Positions 1 to 8,209 of a DNA stretch of 8,818 bases are shown here, in pieces. Source of the DNA: an uncultured Bacteroides sp. (GTDB taxonomy: Bacteria > Bacteroidota > Bacteroidia > Bacteroidales > Bacteroidaceae); NCBI GenBank assembly GCA_905198575.1, contig CAJKDC010000097.1, positions 1-8,818 on the forward strand, read 5' to 3'. The notes beneath the pieces are model-generated. The model was not told the DNA's origin, ran no database searches, and saw nothing but the letters and a program-made list of their open reading frames with translations. A program made the position numbers and the translations under genes. Positions within the stretch are counted from its first letter, which is position 1, and the number at the start of each line of letters is the position of its first letter.

Positions 1-1282
1 GATCGTCGTTGGTGCTCTCTTCCAGATGGTCCAGAACCTTGCTGAGCTGTGTACCCAGGAATGAAGAGATAATGGCTGGAGGAGCTTCGTGTGCACCCAG
101 GCGGTGAGCATTGGTCGCACTCATGATGGAAGCCTTGAGCAGACCGTTGTGGTGATAAACGGCCATCAGGGTGTTGACTACGAAAGTGATGAACCTCAGG
201 TTCTCTTCCGAAGTCTTTCCGGGAGCCATCAAAAGTGTACCGTTGTCGGTTCCCAATGACCAGTTATTGTGTTTGCCGGATCCGTTGACGCCCTTGAACG
301 GCTTTTCATGCAAGAGAACGCGGAAACCATGATTACGTGCCAGTTTTCTCATCAGTGACATCAGCAACATGTTATGGTCAACGGCCAGATTACATTCTTC
401 AAAGATAGGAGCCAGCTCAAACTGGTTCGGTGCTACTTCGTTATGGCGGGTCTTGACCGGAATTCCCAGTTCAAGAGCCTGGATTTCCAAATCTTTCATA
501 AAGGCAGCTACACGTGAAGGAATGGCACCGAAATAGTGATCCTCCAACTGCTGGTTCTTTGAAGCCTCATGACCCATCAGGGTGCGTCCTGTCAGTAACA
601 GGTCTGGGCGTGCGGCATAAAGGCCTTCGTCTACCAGGAAGTACTCCTGTTCCCAGCCGAGGTAGGTGAGAACCTTCTTGACGGACGGGTCGAAATAATG
701 TACCACTTCCAGTGCCGATTTGTTGACAGCCTGAATGGATTTGAGAAGCGGTGCCTTGTAATCAAGTGATTCGCCGGTGTAGGCAATGAATACGGTTGGT
801 ATGCACAGCGTGTCATCAACTACGAATACCGGTGATGAAGGATCCCATGCACTGTAACCACGTGCTTCGAAAGTGTTGCGGATACCACCGTTGGGGAATG
901 AAGAACCGTCTGATTCCTGCTGTACGAGCAATTTTCCGGAAAATTCTTCCAGCATTCCGCCTTTACCGTCGTGTTCTACGAAGGCATCATGTTTTTCTGC
1001 AGTGCCTTCTGTCAGAGGCTGAAACCAGTGAGTGTAATGTGTGACACCCAATTCTGTCGCCCATTTTTTCATTCCTGCTGCTACTTCGTCAGCTATGCTG
1101 CGGTCGAGCGGGGCGTCATTGTCTATCACATCTACCAGTTTGGCATAGACTTTACTGGGCAGATACTTGAACATTTTCTCACGGTTGAAGACGTATTTGG
1201 CAAAATATTCTGTCGGGACTGCCACTTCCACCGGTTTTTTGTGAAACGCCTTTTCTACGACTCTGAATCTTAATTTTGACAT
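1..1282 (-). CDS. glnN: Type III glutamine synthetase, C-terminus missing at window edge
   Basis: ATP-dependent ligation of ammonia to glutamate, giving glutamine; a cytoplasmic nitrogen-assimilation enzyme. Reading leftward from ATG at 1280-1282 gives 427 uninterrupted codons with no stop before the edge. Type III enzymes are about 730 residues, so roughly 300 C-terminal residues lie outside. Seen: the GSIII-specific N-terminal stretch with YTHWFQPLT (residues 83-91) and GTAEKHDAF (93-101); the GWEQEYFLVD metal/glutamate-site strand (209-218); RHNEVAPNQFELAP (279-292); and the ATP-binding signature KPFKGVNGSGKHNNWS (327-342). The start was chosen because MSKLRFRVVEKAF is the expected N-terminus and no in-frame upstream alternative is needed; the leader has only a weak purine stretch in place of a Shine-Dalgarno. 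A 185-bp gap with a promoter-like box separates it from aguB upstream, suggesting independent transcription. Family assignment is very secure; the symbol follows B. fragilis usage. Confidence 0.96.
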   Translation of the reverse strand, partial: MSKLRFRVVEKAFHKKPVEVAVPTEYFAKYVFNREKMFKYLPSKVYAKLVDVIDNDAPLDRSIADEVAAGMKKWATELGVTHYTHWFQPLTEGTAEKHDAFVEHDGKGGMLEEFSGKLLVQQESDGSSFPNGGIRNTFEARGYSAWDPSSPVFVVDDTLCIPTVFIAYTGESLDYKAPLLKSIQAVNKSALEVVHYFDPSVKKVLTYLGWEQEYFLVDEGLYAARPDLLLTGRTLMGHEASKNQQLEDHYFGAIPSRVAAFMKDLEIQALELGIPVKTRHNEVAPNQFELAPIFEECNLAVDHNMLLMSLMRKLARNHGFRVLLHEKPFKGVNGSGKHNNWSLGTDNGTLLMAPGKTSEENLRFITFVVNTLMAVYHHNGLLKASIMSATNAHRLGAHEAPPAIISSFLGTQLSKVLDHLEESTNDD

Positions 1283-1467
1283 ATGGTTTCTGACTTTCTA
1301 TGTTGTTACATTCCGGCTCCTCATTTTGTCGGTACAGGGGAACTGGTGTTATTTTTCTGCAAAGTTAAGTGTTTTTGTTTTTAGTACGGACATTCCGGCT
1401 TATTTTATTGCGTTGAAAAAGCCATTTTATTCCGATTGGAGGGAACGTGGTGGCCGTGAATCGCAAC
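1283..1467. other. Intergenic region between aguB and glnN
   Basis: This 185-bp AT-rich gap lies between the aguB stop codon (TAA at 1468-1470) and the glnN start. It holds a probable glnN promoter box at 1360-1367 and would leave a glnN leader of about 70 nt. I see no convincing intrinsic terminator for aguB: the best inverted repeat (1397-1401 with 1419-1423) has 5-bp arms, a long loop and no U-tract. No gene or structured RNA is recognisable. Confidence 0.6.
1360..1367 (-). promoter_or_regulatory. Candidate Bacteroides -7 promoter box for glnN
   Basis: On the minus strand this reads TAACTTTG, an exact match to the Bacteroidetes housekeeping -7 consensus TAnnTTTG. It lies about 78 bp upstream of the glnN ATG. 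At the expected 19-21 bp spacing there is no good TTTG -33 element (the plus strand there reads around CGGA), so the call rests on the -7 match and position. An identical 8-mer precedes aguB. Confidence 0.5.
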
Positions 1468-2355
1468 TTAATCAATAAAACGTCTGGTCAGCGGTCCGAA
1501 TTCTTCTATCCGGCGATCTCTCAGGAAGGGCCACCATCGGCGGACATTTTCCGAGCGGGCCATATCGATTTCTACTACCAGGTTTTCAGCTTTCTCGCGT
1601 GAGGCACGTGCCAGCATCTCGCCTTGAGGTCCGGCTACAAAGCTGCTGCCCCAGAACTGGATGCCCTTGGTGCGTATTTCCGGATTCAGTTCCAGTCCTA
1701 CACGGTTTACGGCAATGACCGGCAGACCGTTGGCTACGGCATGACCGCGCTGTACGGTAACCCATGCATCCAGCTGACGGCGCTTTTCGTCTTCCGTATC
1801 CATCGGGTCCCAGCCGATAGCGGTCGGATAAATCAGCAGCTCGGCACCTTTCATGGCCATCAGACGTGCTCCTTCGGGATACCACTGGTCCCAGCATACC
1901 TGTACGCCCAGCTTTCCGATAGAGGTCTGGATAGGTTCGAAGCCTAAATCGCCCGGTGTGAAGTAGAATTTCTCGTAGAAACCAGGGTCATCGGGGATGT
2001 GCATTTTGCGGTAAGTACCTGCAATGCTTCCGTCCTTGTCGAATACTACGGCTGTGTTGTGATACAGGCCGGTAGCACGTTTTTCGAACAGCGAAGTAAC
2101 CAGCACGATGTGGTTGGCTACTGCCAGTTCGCTATAGAACAGGGTAGACGGACCGGGAATGGTTTCTGCCAGGTCGAAGTTGTTGACGTTTTCTGTCTGA
2201 CAGAAATAAGGCGTGTTGTGCAACTCCTGCAATACGACCAGCTCGGCACCTTTATGAGCTACGGCAGAGATGCCTTCATACAGTTTTCGCATGTTGTCCT
2301 TGATATCGTTGGTGCATGAGAGCTGAACGATACCCACTCTAATTTTTCTGTTCAT
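1468..2355 (-). CDS. aguB: N-carbamoylputrescine amidase (nitrilase superfamily)
   Basis: Hydrolyses N-carbamoylputrescine to putrescine, CO2 and ammonia; a cytoplasmic enzyme and the last step of the agmatine route to putrescine. The 295-residue product is the usual family length. The nitrilase-fold catalytic triad is visible in order: Glu44 in LQELHN, Lys117 in YRKMHIP and Cys154 in VQVCWDQW. DDPGFYEKFYF (122-132) is characteristic of the AguB branch as opposed to general omega-amidases or cyanide hydratases. The C-terminus with RRWWPFLRDRR is also typical. The start at MNRKIRVGIVQ leads straight into the first beta strand of the fold, so no extension is needed. It lies 49 bp after aguA, whose product makes its substrate, which strongly supports the specificity. 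A TAACTTTG box just upstream could give it a promoter of its own in addition to readthrough from aguA. Confidence 0.94.
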   Translation of the reverse strand: MNRKIRVGIVQLSCTNDIKDNMRKLYEGISAVAHKGAELVVLQELHNTPYFCQTENVNNFDLAETIPGPSTLFYSELAVANHIVLVTSLFEKRATGLYHNTAVVFDKDGSIAGTYRKMHIPDDPGFYEKFYFTPGDLGFEPIQTSIGKLGVQVCWDQWYPEGARLMAMKGAELLIYPTAIGWDPMDTEDEKRRQLDAWVTVQRGHAVANGLPVIAVNRVGLELNPEIRTKGIQFWGSSFVAGPQGEMLARASREKAENLVVEIDMARSENVRRWWPFLRDRRIEEFGPLTRRFID

Positions 2356-2374
2356 GGTTTGTTTGTTGCTATTT

Positions 2375-2382
2375 CAAAGTTA
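2375..2382 (-). promoter_or_regulatory. Possible -7 promoter box for aguB
   Basis: The minus strand reads TAACTTTG, matching TAnnTTTG, inside the 49-bp gap between aguA and aguB. A start site about 7 nt downstream would give a leader of only about a dozen nucleotides before the aguB ATG. No -33 TTTG is evident at the expected spacing, where the sequence runs into the aguA stop region. It may be an internal promoter or chance in an AT-rich gap. Confidence 0.3.
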
Positions 2383-2404
2383 GTGAAACATGTTTTTCTT
2401 GTTC

Positions 2405-3442
2405 TTACAGGTGCGCTGTGCGGTCGGCAGTCTCGGGATACTGCATGGTGACACAGTGCAGCGAGCCGTGCTGACGGATGAGTGCGCGGCAGTCTACTCC
2501 TACAATCTCGCGGTCGGGGAAGGCTTCCTGCAATACCAGTCGGGCGGCCTCGTCGTTAGCCGGCTGGTTGTAGGTAGGGAAGAGTACCGCCTCGTTCATA
2601 ATCAGGAAGTTGGCATAGGTAGCCGGCAGACGCTCTCCTTCCTCGTCATAGCAGACATCGGCCATCGGCAGCGGGAGCAGGCGGTAGGGAGTACCTTCAG
2701 GAGTGGTGAATTCCTTGAGCTGTTCTTCCATGGCTTTCAGCGCTCCGTAGTGCTCGTCGTTGCTGTCCTTGCACTGCACATATACGATGGTGTTGTCCGG
2801 ACACAGGCGGGCCAGCGTGTCTACATGGCTGTCGGTGTCGTCACCGGCCAGATAGCCGTAGTCCAGCCACAGCACCTGTTTCAGGTTGAACTGCTCCTTC
2901 AGATAAGCCTCGATGTCCTCGCGCGTCATGGTGTCGTTGCGGTTGGGAGCCAGCAGGCAAGGCGATGTGGTGAGCAGTGTACCCTTTCCGTCGCTTTCTA
3001 TCGAGCCCCCTTCGAGCACAAAGTTACGGCGGTTGCAGTAGCGTCCGTTCAGCAGTCCCGAGCGGAAGACAGTCTGGTTGATGAGATTATCCTTGTTGGC
3101 GGCAAATTTCATGCCCCAGCCGTTGAAGCAGAAGTCCAGCAGTAGCGGCGAGCCGTCTTGTTTCAGTACGGTAATGAATCCGTGGTCGCGTGCCCAAGTA
3201 TCGTTGGTAGGGCAGGCCACAAAGTGGATGTGATCCTTATACGGACTGCTTTCCAGTGCTTCGGGAAAGTCGGGTGCTACCAGCAACAGCTGTTGGCGGC
3301 TGGCTATTTCGTTGGCCAGGTTCACAAAGCAGGCTTCCACATCGTCCAGCATGTAGGCCCAATCGGTACCGGCATGCGGCCATGTGAGCTGGATAAAGCT
3401 CTGTGGATGCCATTCGGCAGGCAGGAAATGGTTTGTATTCAT
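2405..3442 (-). CDS. aguA: Agmatine deiminase (PAD_porph / guanidino-group-modifying family)
   Basis: Converts agmatine plus water to N-carbamoylputrescine and ammonia in the cytoplasm, feeding AguB. The 345-residue product fits the family. Motifs of the pentein-fold deiminases appear in order: substrate-binding WARD (83-86), EGGSIESDGKG (144-154), GDDTDSHVDT with His206 (200-209), and the nucleophile Cys330 in HGSLHCVTMQYP. The family also contains peptidylarginine deiminase-like members. The length, the absence of a signal peptide and the adjacent aguB favour agmatine as substrate. The active-site wording differs from the classical forms (HGSLHC where many agmatine deiminases have GGGNIHC; TDSHVD for TDGHVD), which I take as a Bacteroidetes lineage variant. 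The start is 11 bp after the tamB stop with no Shine-Dalgarno and no room for a promoter outside the tamB coding region, so co-transcription with tamB or a promoter inside tamB is likely. Confidence 0.92.
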   Translation of the reverse strand: MNTNHFLPAEWHPQSFIQLTWPHAGTDWAYMLDDVEACFVNLANEIASRQQLLLVAPDFPEALESSPYKDHIHFVACPTNDTWARDHGFITVLKQDGSPLLLDFCFNGWGMKFAANKDNLINQTVFRSGLLNGRYCNRRNFVLEGGSIESDGKGTLLTTSPCLLAPNRNDTMTREDIEAYLKEQFNLKQVLWLDYGYLAGDDTDSHVDTLARLCPDNTIVYVQCKDSNDEHYGALKAMEEQLKEFTTPEGTPYRLLPLPMADVCYDEEGERLPATYANFLIMNEAVLFPTYNQPANDEAARLVLQEAFPDREIVGVDCRALIRQHGSLHCVTMQYPETADRTAHL

Positions 3443-3453
3443 TGTAATCGTTT

Positions 3454-6400
3454 TTATTTTATTGGTTCGGTATTTACTTGTTTTTTAAGTTTTTTCTCTT
3501 GTTTGCGCTTGCGCCATTCGTAGTACCAGCTTATCAGCTCGTCCCACTGCGTAAAGTCTTTGCGGTATATAAAGCCGATACCCTGCGTGGTCAGTGTAGG
3601 ACGGGTATAGTAGCGGTCGTTGGTCTGGTTATAACCGCGCAGACGGAACTCACCCGAAGGAGTAAGCAGCCATACAGCTTCAAAGTCACCAATGAAGTTG
3701 GTATTGCTCATCACATTCTCCTTATAGCCGAAGTTACCGTTGATGAGCAGGCGGTTGTTCAGCAGACGGCCGGAAAGGATCGCTTCGGCTTCTACGTCAC
3801 TCCATCCCTTGTCGCCCGTACTCAGGTTGGTACCCAGGTTCCAGTTATTGGAGTTAATCATCTGCGAGAGCATGTTGTTGAGCTGGCCCGACAGCGTACT
3901 GAAAGCCAGTGAGCTGCTGGCATCCGACTGTGTGCCGTTGCCGTAGTCCGCATTATAGAACTTGCCGATACCCAGCAGATAGATAATCTGCGTATTCATT
4001 TGCTCCTCGGTCGAAGTAACGCTGCGCACCAGCTCGCGGTCCTCATCGGTTACGGTAGGCAGCTCCAGGTCGAACTTCAGTGACGGGGCTGTGATATTGC
4101 CCTGCAAGTTCATCAGGCAGTTTACCTTCACCGAGCTTTGGGTGGTCAGCGCATTAGGGGTAAGGTCGGACAACGATGCCGAATTGACCGTATACACGGC
4201 TTGTACATTCAGGTTAGCATGTGTCGGGTCACCGTTGAAGGTAACTGTACCGCCCGGTTGCAGTATGAAATCCTTGCGGATAATCTCCTGCAGGCTGAGC
4301 TTGTAGATACCTTCGTTGATGGTATAGTTGCCGAACATCTTGAAATCTCCCTTGTTGAAGAAGTTGATTTGCAAGTTTCCGCTGCCCGATGCCGCTATGT
4401 AGTCGCCGGCGATAGGATCCATGATGATGCGCATGGTAGCTCCCGGAGTCGCATCCAGCATCATGTTGATATGGATGTCGGCCGGGGTATCGTTTTCTTC
4501 TTCTTGCTTCTTGCTATTGAGGTGGTGATATACCTCCGTCTGTATCTGCTCCTGCATACGCTTCGGTGTACGGTCGACAAACGTAATGAACTGATTGCTG
4601 GTAGCCTCGGTCATGATACCGGTGATGTACGTGAACGTTGTATTCCGGTTGGTAGTAAGCGAAGCATCCACGTTCAGGGCATTGTTTCCGCCCCGCAGCA
4701 ACGTGTGACCTGTGGCATAGACTTTTCCGTAGAAGGACATATCCTTGTTGGTTTCTTCGTTGGTATTGTATACCAGCATGTTGTTGGTCTCAATATCGAA
4801 GTGATACATCAGGTCCTTCAGCTTGCGGTGATGCAGGTAGCCGTTCACTTTACCGGTATGGCCTTCGTCATCTGTAATTGTGATGTCGGGGAAATCGATG
4901 GCTCCCGATGACAGGTAAACCGGGTCACGCTGGATGTGGAACGTCGTATTCAGCACATCGACGGTTGCTTTGGCTTCGGCTACCGCCTGACCTTCCAGGT
5001 CGAGTGCCTTGAAAGGACCATACAACCGCACGTTTCCGTATACACGGCCCTGCAGGTTACTCATGATGCCCGAGATAAACGGTCGCAGGAAAGCCAGGTT
5101 GGTACCTCCGGCAGTGATGTGCAAGTCCAGTCCCTTGAGCTTGGGCGATACATAACCCGTGACGTGTGTAGTCGACAGGGTATCCTCCTTCATATCAGCC
5201 AGCAGGCGCACGCCTCCCAGCTCCTTGTCCCATTCTCCGTGTATCTTGGCCCGTCCGAACGAAGTCTTGTTCAGCTGAAAGTCATTTACATCCAGCTCGG
5301 CTTCCATAACCGGGTCCTTCATCAGCTGTTTCAGCGTTGCATCCCCCGTAATCAGTCCGTTGAACTGCACGGCATCAAACTGTACCATGTCCAGAATGTA
5401 TCCCAGGTCGATATCCTTCAGGTTGGCCACGCACACATCCCCTTCGTCCTTTCCGATGGTACCGTTCACCTTGATGAAACGTCCGTTGCTCTCGAACAGA
5501 AAGCGGTCGATATACACTTTGCCCGAGTCTACGGATACCGAAGACGGATGGATATTCCATACCGTATCGTTCAGTACAATCTGGCTGGGCTGAAGTTCCA
5601 CATCCGTGCGCAGCTTGCTTTCCTTGTCGTCCGACTTGGTGAAATGCGTAATGGCAAATACCCGTCCGCTATAGGTTACGCTGGTATTGTTTCCCCAGTT
5701 TACGAGGGTACGCAGTTCGTCGTTTGCAGCTGTAGCCCGTGCCGATACAGCCAGCATGGCCCCACTCTTAAGCAGGATGTTGCTGTTCACACCCACTTTC
5801 AGACGGTCGGACGGATTCTCGATGGTCAGGTTTGCCGACTCGAAGCGCTGTCCGTTGTAATAAACTTCGGGGAAATGTCCCTCCACGCGTACACGGCGGA
5901 TGCTGTCGTTGATGTAGCCCTCCAGACTGGCCGGCATGGTGATTTGCAGCGGTACACCCAGCAGCTTTTCTACAGCCTTGGTATCGCTGATATTAATGTC
6001 GAAATGGAAATCGTTTTCCGGTTCCGGCAGATTCTTGTTCAGGTTGAGCAGGGCAGGAATGTAGCGCTGTGCTGTTTTCATGAAGCTGACCGGTAGCGTG
6101 TGGTAAGCATAACGTCCCACCACATTACCCTGGATGAACGGCGCTTCGATGCGCAAGGTGTTTTGTCCCTTATCGCCTTTGCGGGCTATGATGCGCAGAC
6201 TGTCCAACTGGTAGCAGTTTTCTTTTTCGGGGGCATTCAGCGTCAGGTTCTTCAGCGCGATTAGTCCGTTCATATCGTCCACCGACCGTCCGGAGAAGTC
6301 TGCCATAAAGTCCAGTGAGAGGTCGCTTCCCACGTATTTCTTCGTCAGATTCAGGGCATGCGGACGGAAATTGCGTACAGTCATGCGCACGTTGTACGAC

Positions 6401-7965
6401 GGAACAGGCTGCGTGGTATTGAATTCGCCGCTCAGCTTCACTTTTCCGTTCTCGTCGTCCAGAGACAGCTGACCGTTGAAACCTCCGTTCTTATACAGTC
6501 CGTCCATCTCGATGTTGTGATAGGTATAGTTGCTGTATTCCAAAGACGAAATCAGTCCCTTGATATGCGATTCAGGATATTGGCTTTTGCCGTAGCGGAA
6601 ACCATTCAGTGAAATCTGGAACGAAGCATCGCCCAGTTTGCTTTTCTCGCCCAGGATGTTGCTTAGCTTGAGCTGGTTACTTTGCAGCTGTCCGGAGAAA
6701 CTGTGCAACTGACTCACCGTATCGGTGTGCATGGTGACATTGGCACTGAGCAGACCGGCCCCACTGCGCAATGCTCCGTGTGCGGTAAGCTTGTGCGGCA
6801 GACCGGACAATGTACCTGCAAACTGTACGAAGCCGACACGACGGGCCACTTCGGGCACCTCGCCTTCCTTGCCCAAATTCTTGAAAAGCCAGCCGAAGCC
6901 TTCCTTGCTGACCCGTATTTCTTCGATATTGGTATATAAGAAACGCTCTGCCGGAGCATCCCAGTGGTTGAGGATACCGTTCCAGCGGAAAGCAATTTCC
7001 TGATTCTCTGTATGCAGCTGGCACGCATTGTAGCTCAGACTCTTGCCCTGTCCGTTCAGGTCGATGTCGAGAAATAGCGGGTCTCCGAAGTGAGCGAAAG
7101 CCGGAACCAGCGGTGCCAGGTCCTGCAGTCTGACTTCGGCATGCAGGAAACCTTTATACGTAACATCCTTGCCCAGACGAGGCAAAGAGGGGAGTGAGTC
7201 GTAAGTAGCCGTCAGCGTGTCGAGCTGGAGTGTAGTGCCCGGCAACGCAACCTGCAAGGTATTCAGATGCAGTCCCCGCTGGTTGGCAGTCATCTTCAGT
7301 GAGAGTTTCTTTAGGCGCAGACCCGATTGTTCCGTGAAACTCATACGCTTGATGGTAGCGTTTACGGTATCCTTGCGCAGTGCCTTGAGCGACAGCGTAG
7401 CCGAGATATTGCTTACACGGATGTGGCTGGGATTGAAACGGTCGGGAGTTGTATCAGCCGAGAGCACATCGTAAGCCACCTGTCCGCGGCGAATCAGTAC
7501 CGAATTGATACGCAGGTCGAGCGGCATCTTTTCTTTCTTTACCGTATCCTTGGGAGCCAGTGCATCGAGGATAAACTGGAAGTTTGTCCGGCTGTCGGGT
7601 GTCGGGCGAGAAAGCTGTGCCTTCAGTCCGAAGAGCTGTACGGAGTTGATAGAGATACGTCCGTGTAACAAAGGAGTGATTTCGTATTTCACCGAGAAGC
7701 GCGAGATGGAAAGCAGCTGGCGTCCCTGCTGGTCTTTAACCTCCACATCGTCAATGATGATGCGGTTCAGGAATCCCATGTCCACCCGTGCTATCTGTAC
7801 GTCGGTATGAAAAAGCTTGGTCAGCTCGGCAGCAGCCACGGCAGAAATCTGCCGCTGGATATAGGGAATATTCAGCAGCAAAATACCGCAGGCTTGAATG
7901 CTCACCAGCACAATAAGCAGGGTACGTATAAATCTCTTTACTGTTAAAAAGGATATCATGGGCAT
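3454..7965 (-). CDS. tamB: Translocation/assembly module TamB-family protein
   Basis: A very large (1503-residue) inner-membrane-anchored envelope protein of the TamB/AsmA-like bridge family. Family members span the periplasm and are implicated in outer-membrane protein assembly and phospholipid transport. Seen: a short basic N-terminus, then one hydrophobic segment (about residues 13-33, RTLLIVLVSIQACGILLL), then about 1,100 residues of beta-rich, repetitive periplasmic sequence with no further membrane segments. The conserved C-terminal TamB (DUF490) domain covers roughly residues 1150-1470, including GNYTINEGIYKLSLQEI, ILQPGGTVTFNGDP and LLNNRLLINGNFGYKE. The tail is lysine-rich (WRKRKQEKKLKKQ). 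The ATG at 7963-7965 is used; a second in-frame ATG at 7957-7959 is equally plausible and changes two residues. No TamA/Omp85 partner is in the window. It is the first gene of a possible tamB-aguA-aguB unit and divergent from nhaC. The family is secure; its exact cargo in Bacteroidetes is inference. Confidence 0.9.
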   Translation of the reverse strand: MPMISFLTVKRFIRTLLIVLVSIQACGILLLNIPYIQRQISAVAAAELTKLFHTDVQIARVDMGFLNRIIIDDVEVKDQQGRQLLSISRFSVKYEITPLLHGRISINSVQLFGLKAQLSRPTPDSRTNFQFILDALAPKDTVKKEKMPLDLRINSVLIRRGQVAYDVLSADTTPDRFNPSHIRVSNISATLSLKALRKDTVNATIKRMSFTEQSGLRLKKLSLKMTANQRGLHLNTLQVALPGTTLQLDTLTATYDSLPSLPRLGKDVTYKGFLHAEVRLQDLAPLVPAFAHFGDPLFLDIDLNGQGKSLSYNACQLHTENQEIAFRWNGILNHWDAPAERFLYTNIEEIRVSKEGFGWLFKNLGKEGEVPEVARRVGFVQFAGTLSGLPHKLTAHGALRSGAGLLSANVTMHTDTVSQLHSFSGQLQSNQLKLSNILGEKSKLGDASFQISLNGFRYGKSQYPESHIKGLISSLEYSNYTYHNIEMDGLYKNGGFNGQLSLDDENGKVKLSGEFNTTQPVPSYNVRMTVRNFRPHALNLTKKYVGSDLSLDFMADFSGRSVDDMNGLIALKNLTLNAPEKENCYQLDSLRIIARKGDKGQNTLRIEAPFIQGNVVGRYAYHTLPVSFMKTAQRYIPALLNLNKNLPEPENDFHFDINISDTKAVEKLLGVPLQITMPASLEGYINDSIRRVRVEGHFPEVYYNGQRFESANLTIENPSDRLKVGVNSNILLKSGAMLAVSARATAANDELRTLVNWGNNTSVTYSGRVFAITHFTKSDDKESKLRTDVELQPSQIVLNDTVWNIHPSSVSVDSGKVYIDRFLFESNGRFIKVNGTIGKDEGDVCVANLKDIDLGYILDMVQFDAVQFNGLITGDATLKQLMKDPVMEAELDVNDFQLNKTSFGRAKIHGEWDKELGGVRLLADMKEDTLSTTHVTGYVSPKLKGLDLHITAGGTNLAFLRPFISGIMSNLQGRVYGNVRLYGPFKALDLEGQAVAEAKATVDVLNTTFHIQRDPVYLSSGAIDFPDITITDDEGHTGKVNGYLHHRKLKDLMYHFDIETNNMLVYNTNEETNKDMSFYGKVYATGHTLLRGGNNALNVDASLTTNRNTTFTYITGIMTEATSNQFITFVDRTPKRMQEQIQTEVYHHLNSKKQEEENDTPADIHINMMLDATPGATMRIIMDPIAGDYIAASGSGNLQINFFNKGDFKMFGNYTINEGIYKLSLQEIIRKDFILQPGGTVTFNGDPTHANLNVQAVYTVNSASLSDLTPNALTTQSSVKVNCLMNLQGNITAPSLKFDLELPTVTDEDRELVRSVTSTEEQMNTQIIYLLGIGKFYNADYGNGTQSDASSSLAFSTLSGQLNNMLSQMINSNNWNLGTNLSTGDKGWSDVEAEAILSGRLLNNRLLINGNFGYKENVMSNTNFIGDFEAVWLLTPSGEFRLRGYNQTNDRYYTRPTLTTQGIGFIYRKDFTQWDELISWYYEWRKRKQEKKLKKQVNTEPIK

Positions 7966-7976
7966 AAATAATCGAG

Positions 7977-7984
7977 CAAATATA
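7977..7984 (-). promoter_or_regulatory. Possible -7 promoter box for tamB
   Basis: The minus strand reads TATATTTG, an exact TAnnTTTG match, 11 bp before the tamB ATG. A 7/8 match, GATATTTG, sits directly upstream of it (7985-7992). Transcription from either would give a very short leader of roughly 5-13 nt. No clear -33 TTTG lies at 19-21 bp. If this box is used, the downstream ATG at 7957-7959 might be preferred as start. Confidence 0.35.
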
Positions 7985-8209
7985 CAAATATCTGCCGAGC
8001 TGGCATAATCTTACGTCACTATTTCATATCTTTTTAGAGACCTGTTGCAACTGCATTCTATATGCATAAATATGTATTCAAACGCTTTCGGAAGAACTTT
8101 CTTTCTTATGAAATTAAAATTTATTCAAAAAATACGCGTTGTTTTGCATAAAACATTTTCAGAAGCCGATAAAAATTCCGAAATTTGCGCCGTTTTCAGA
8201 TTTAACCCT

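Noticed and set aside
1397..1423. GGCTT/AAGCC inverted repeat after aguB as a terminator
   Set aside because: It has only 5-bp arms and a 17-nt loop, and no U-tract follows in the minus-strand transcript.
2390..3145. Plus-strand open frame of 251 codons opposite aguA
   Set aside because: It is antisense to aguA, whose catalytic motifs are intact. The product has no recognisable domain and the frame is explained by codon bias on the other strand.
4936..6096. Plus-strand open frame of 386 codons opposite tamB
   Set aside because: It lies wholly antisense to a secure 1503-codon gene. Its predicted product is histidine-, glutamine- and valine-rich with no recognisable fold, typical of reverse-frame shadows in GC-balanced coding DNA.
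8027..8034. TATCTTTT as the nhaC -7 box
   Set aside because: It is a single-mismatch match with no -33 element and lies far from the gene. Similar near-matches are expected by chance in this AT-rich gap.
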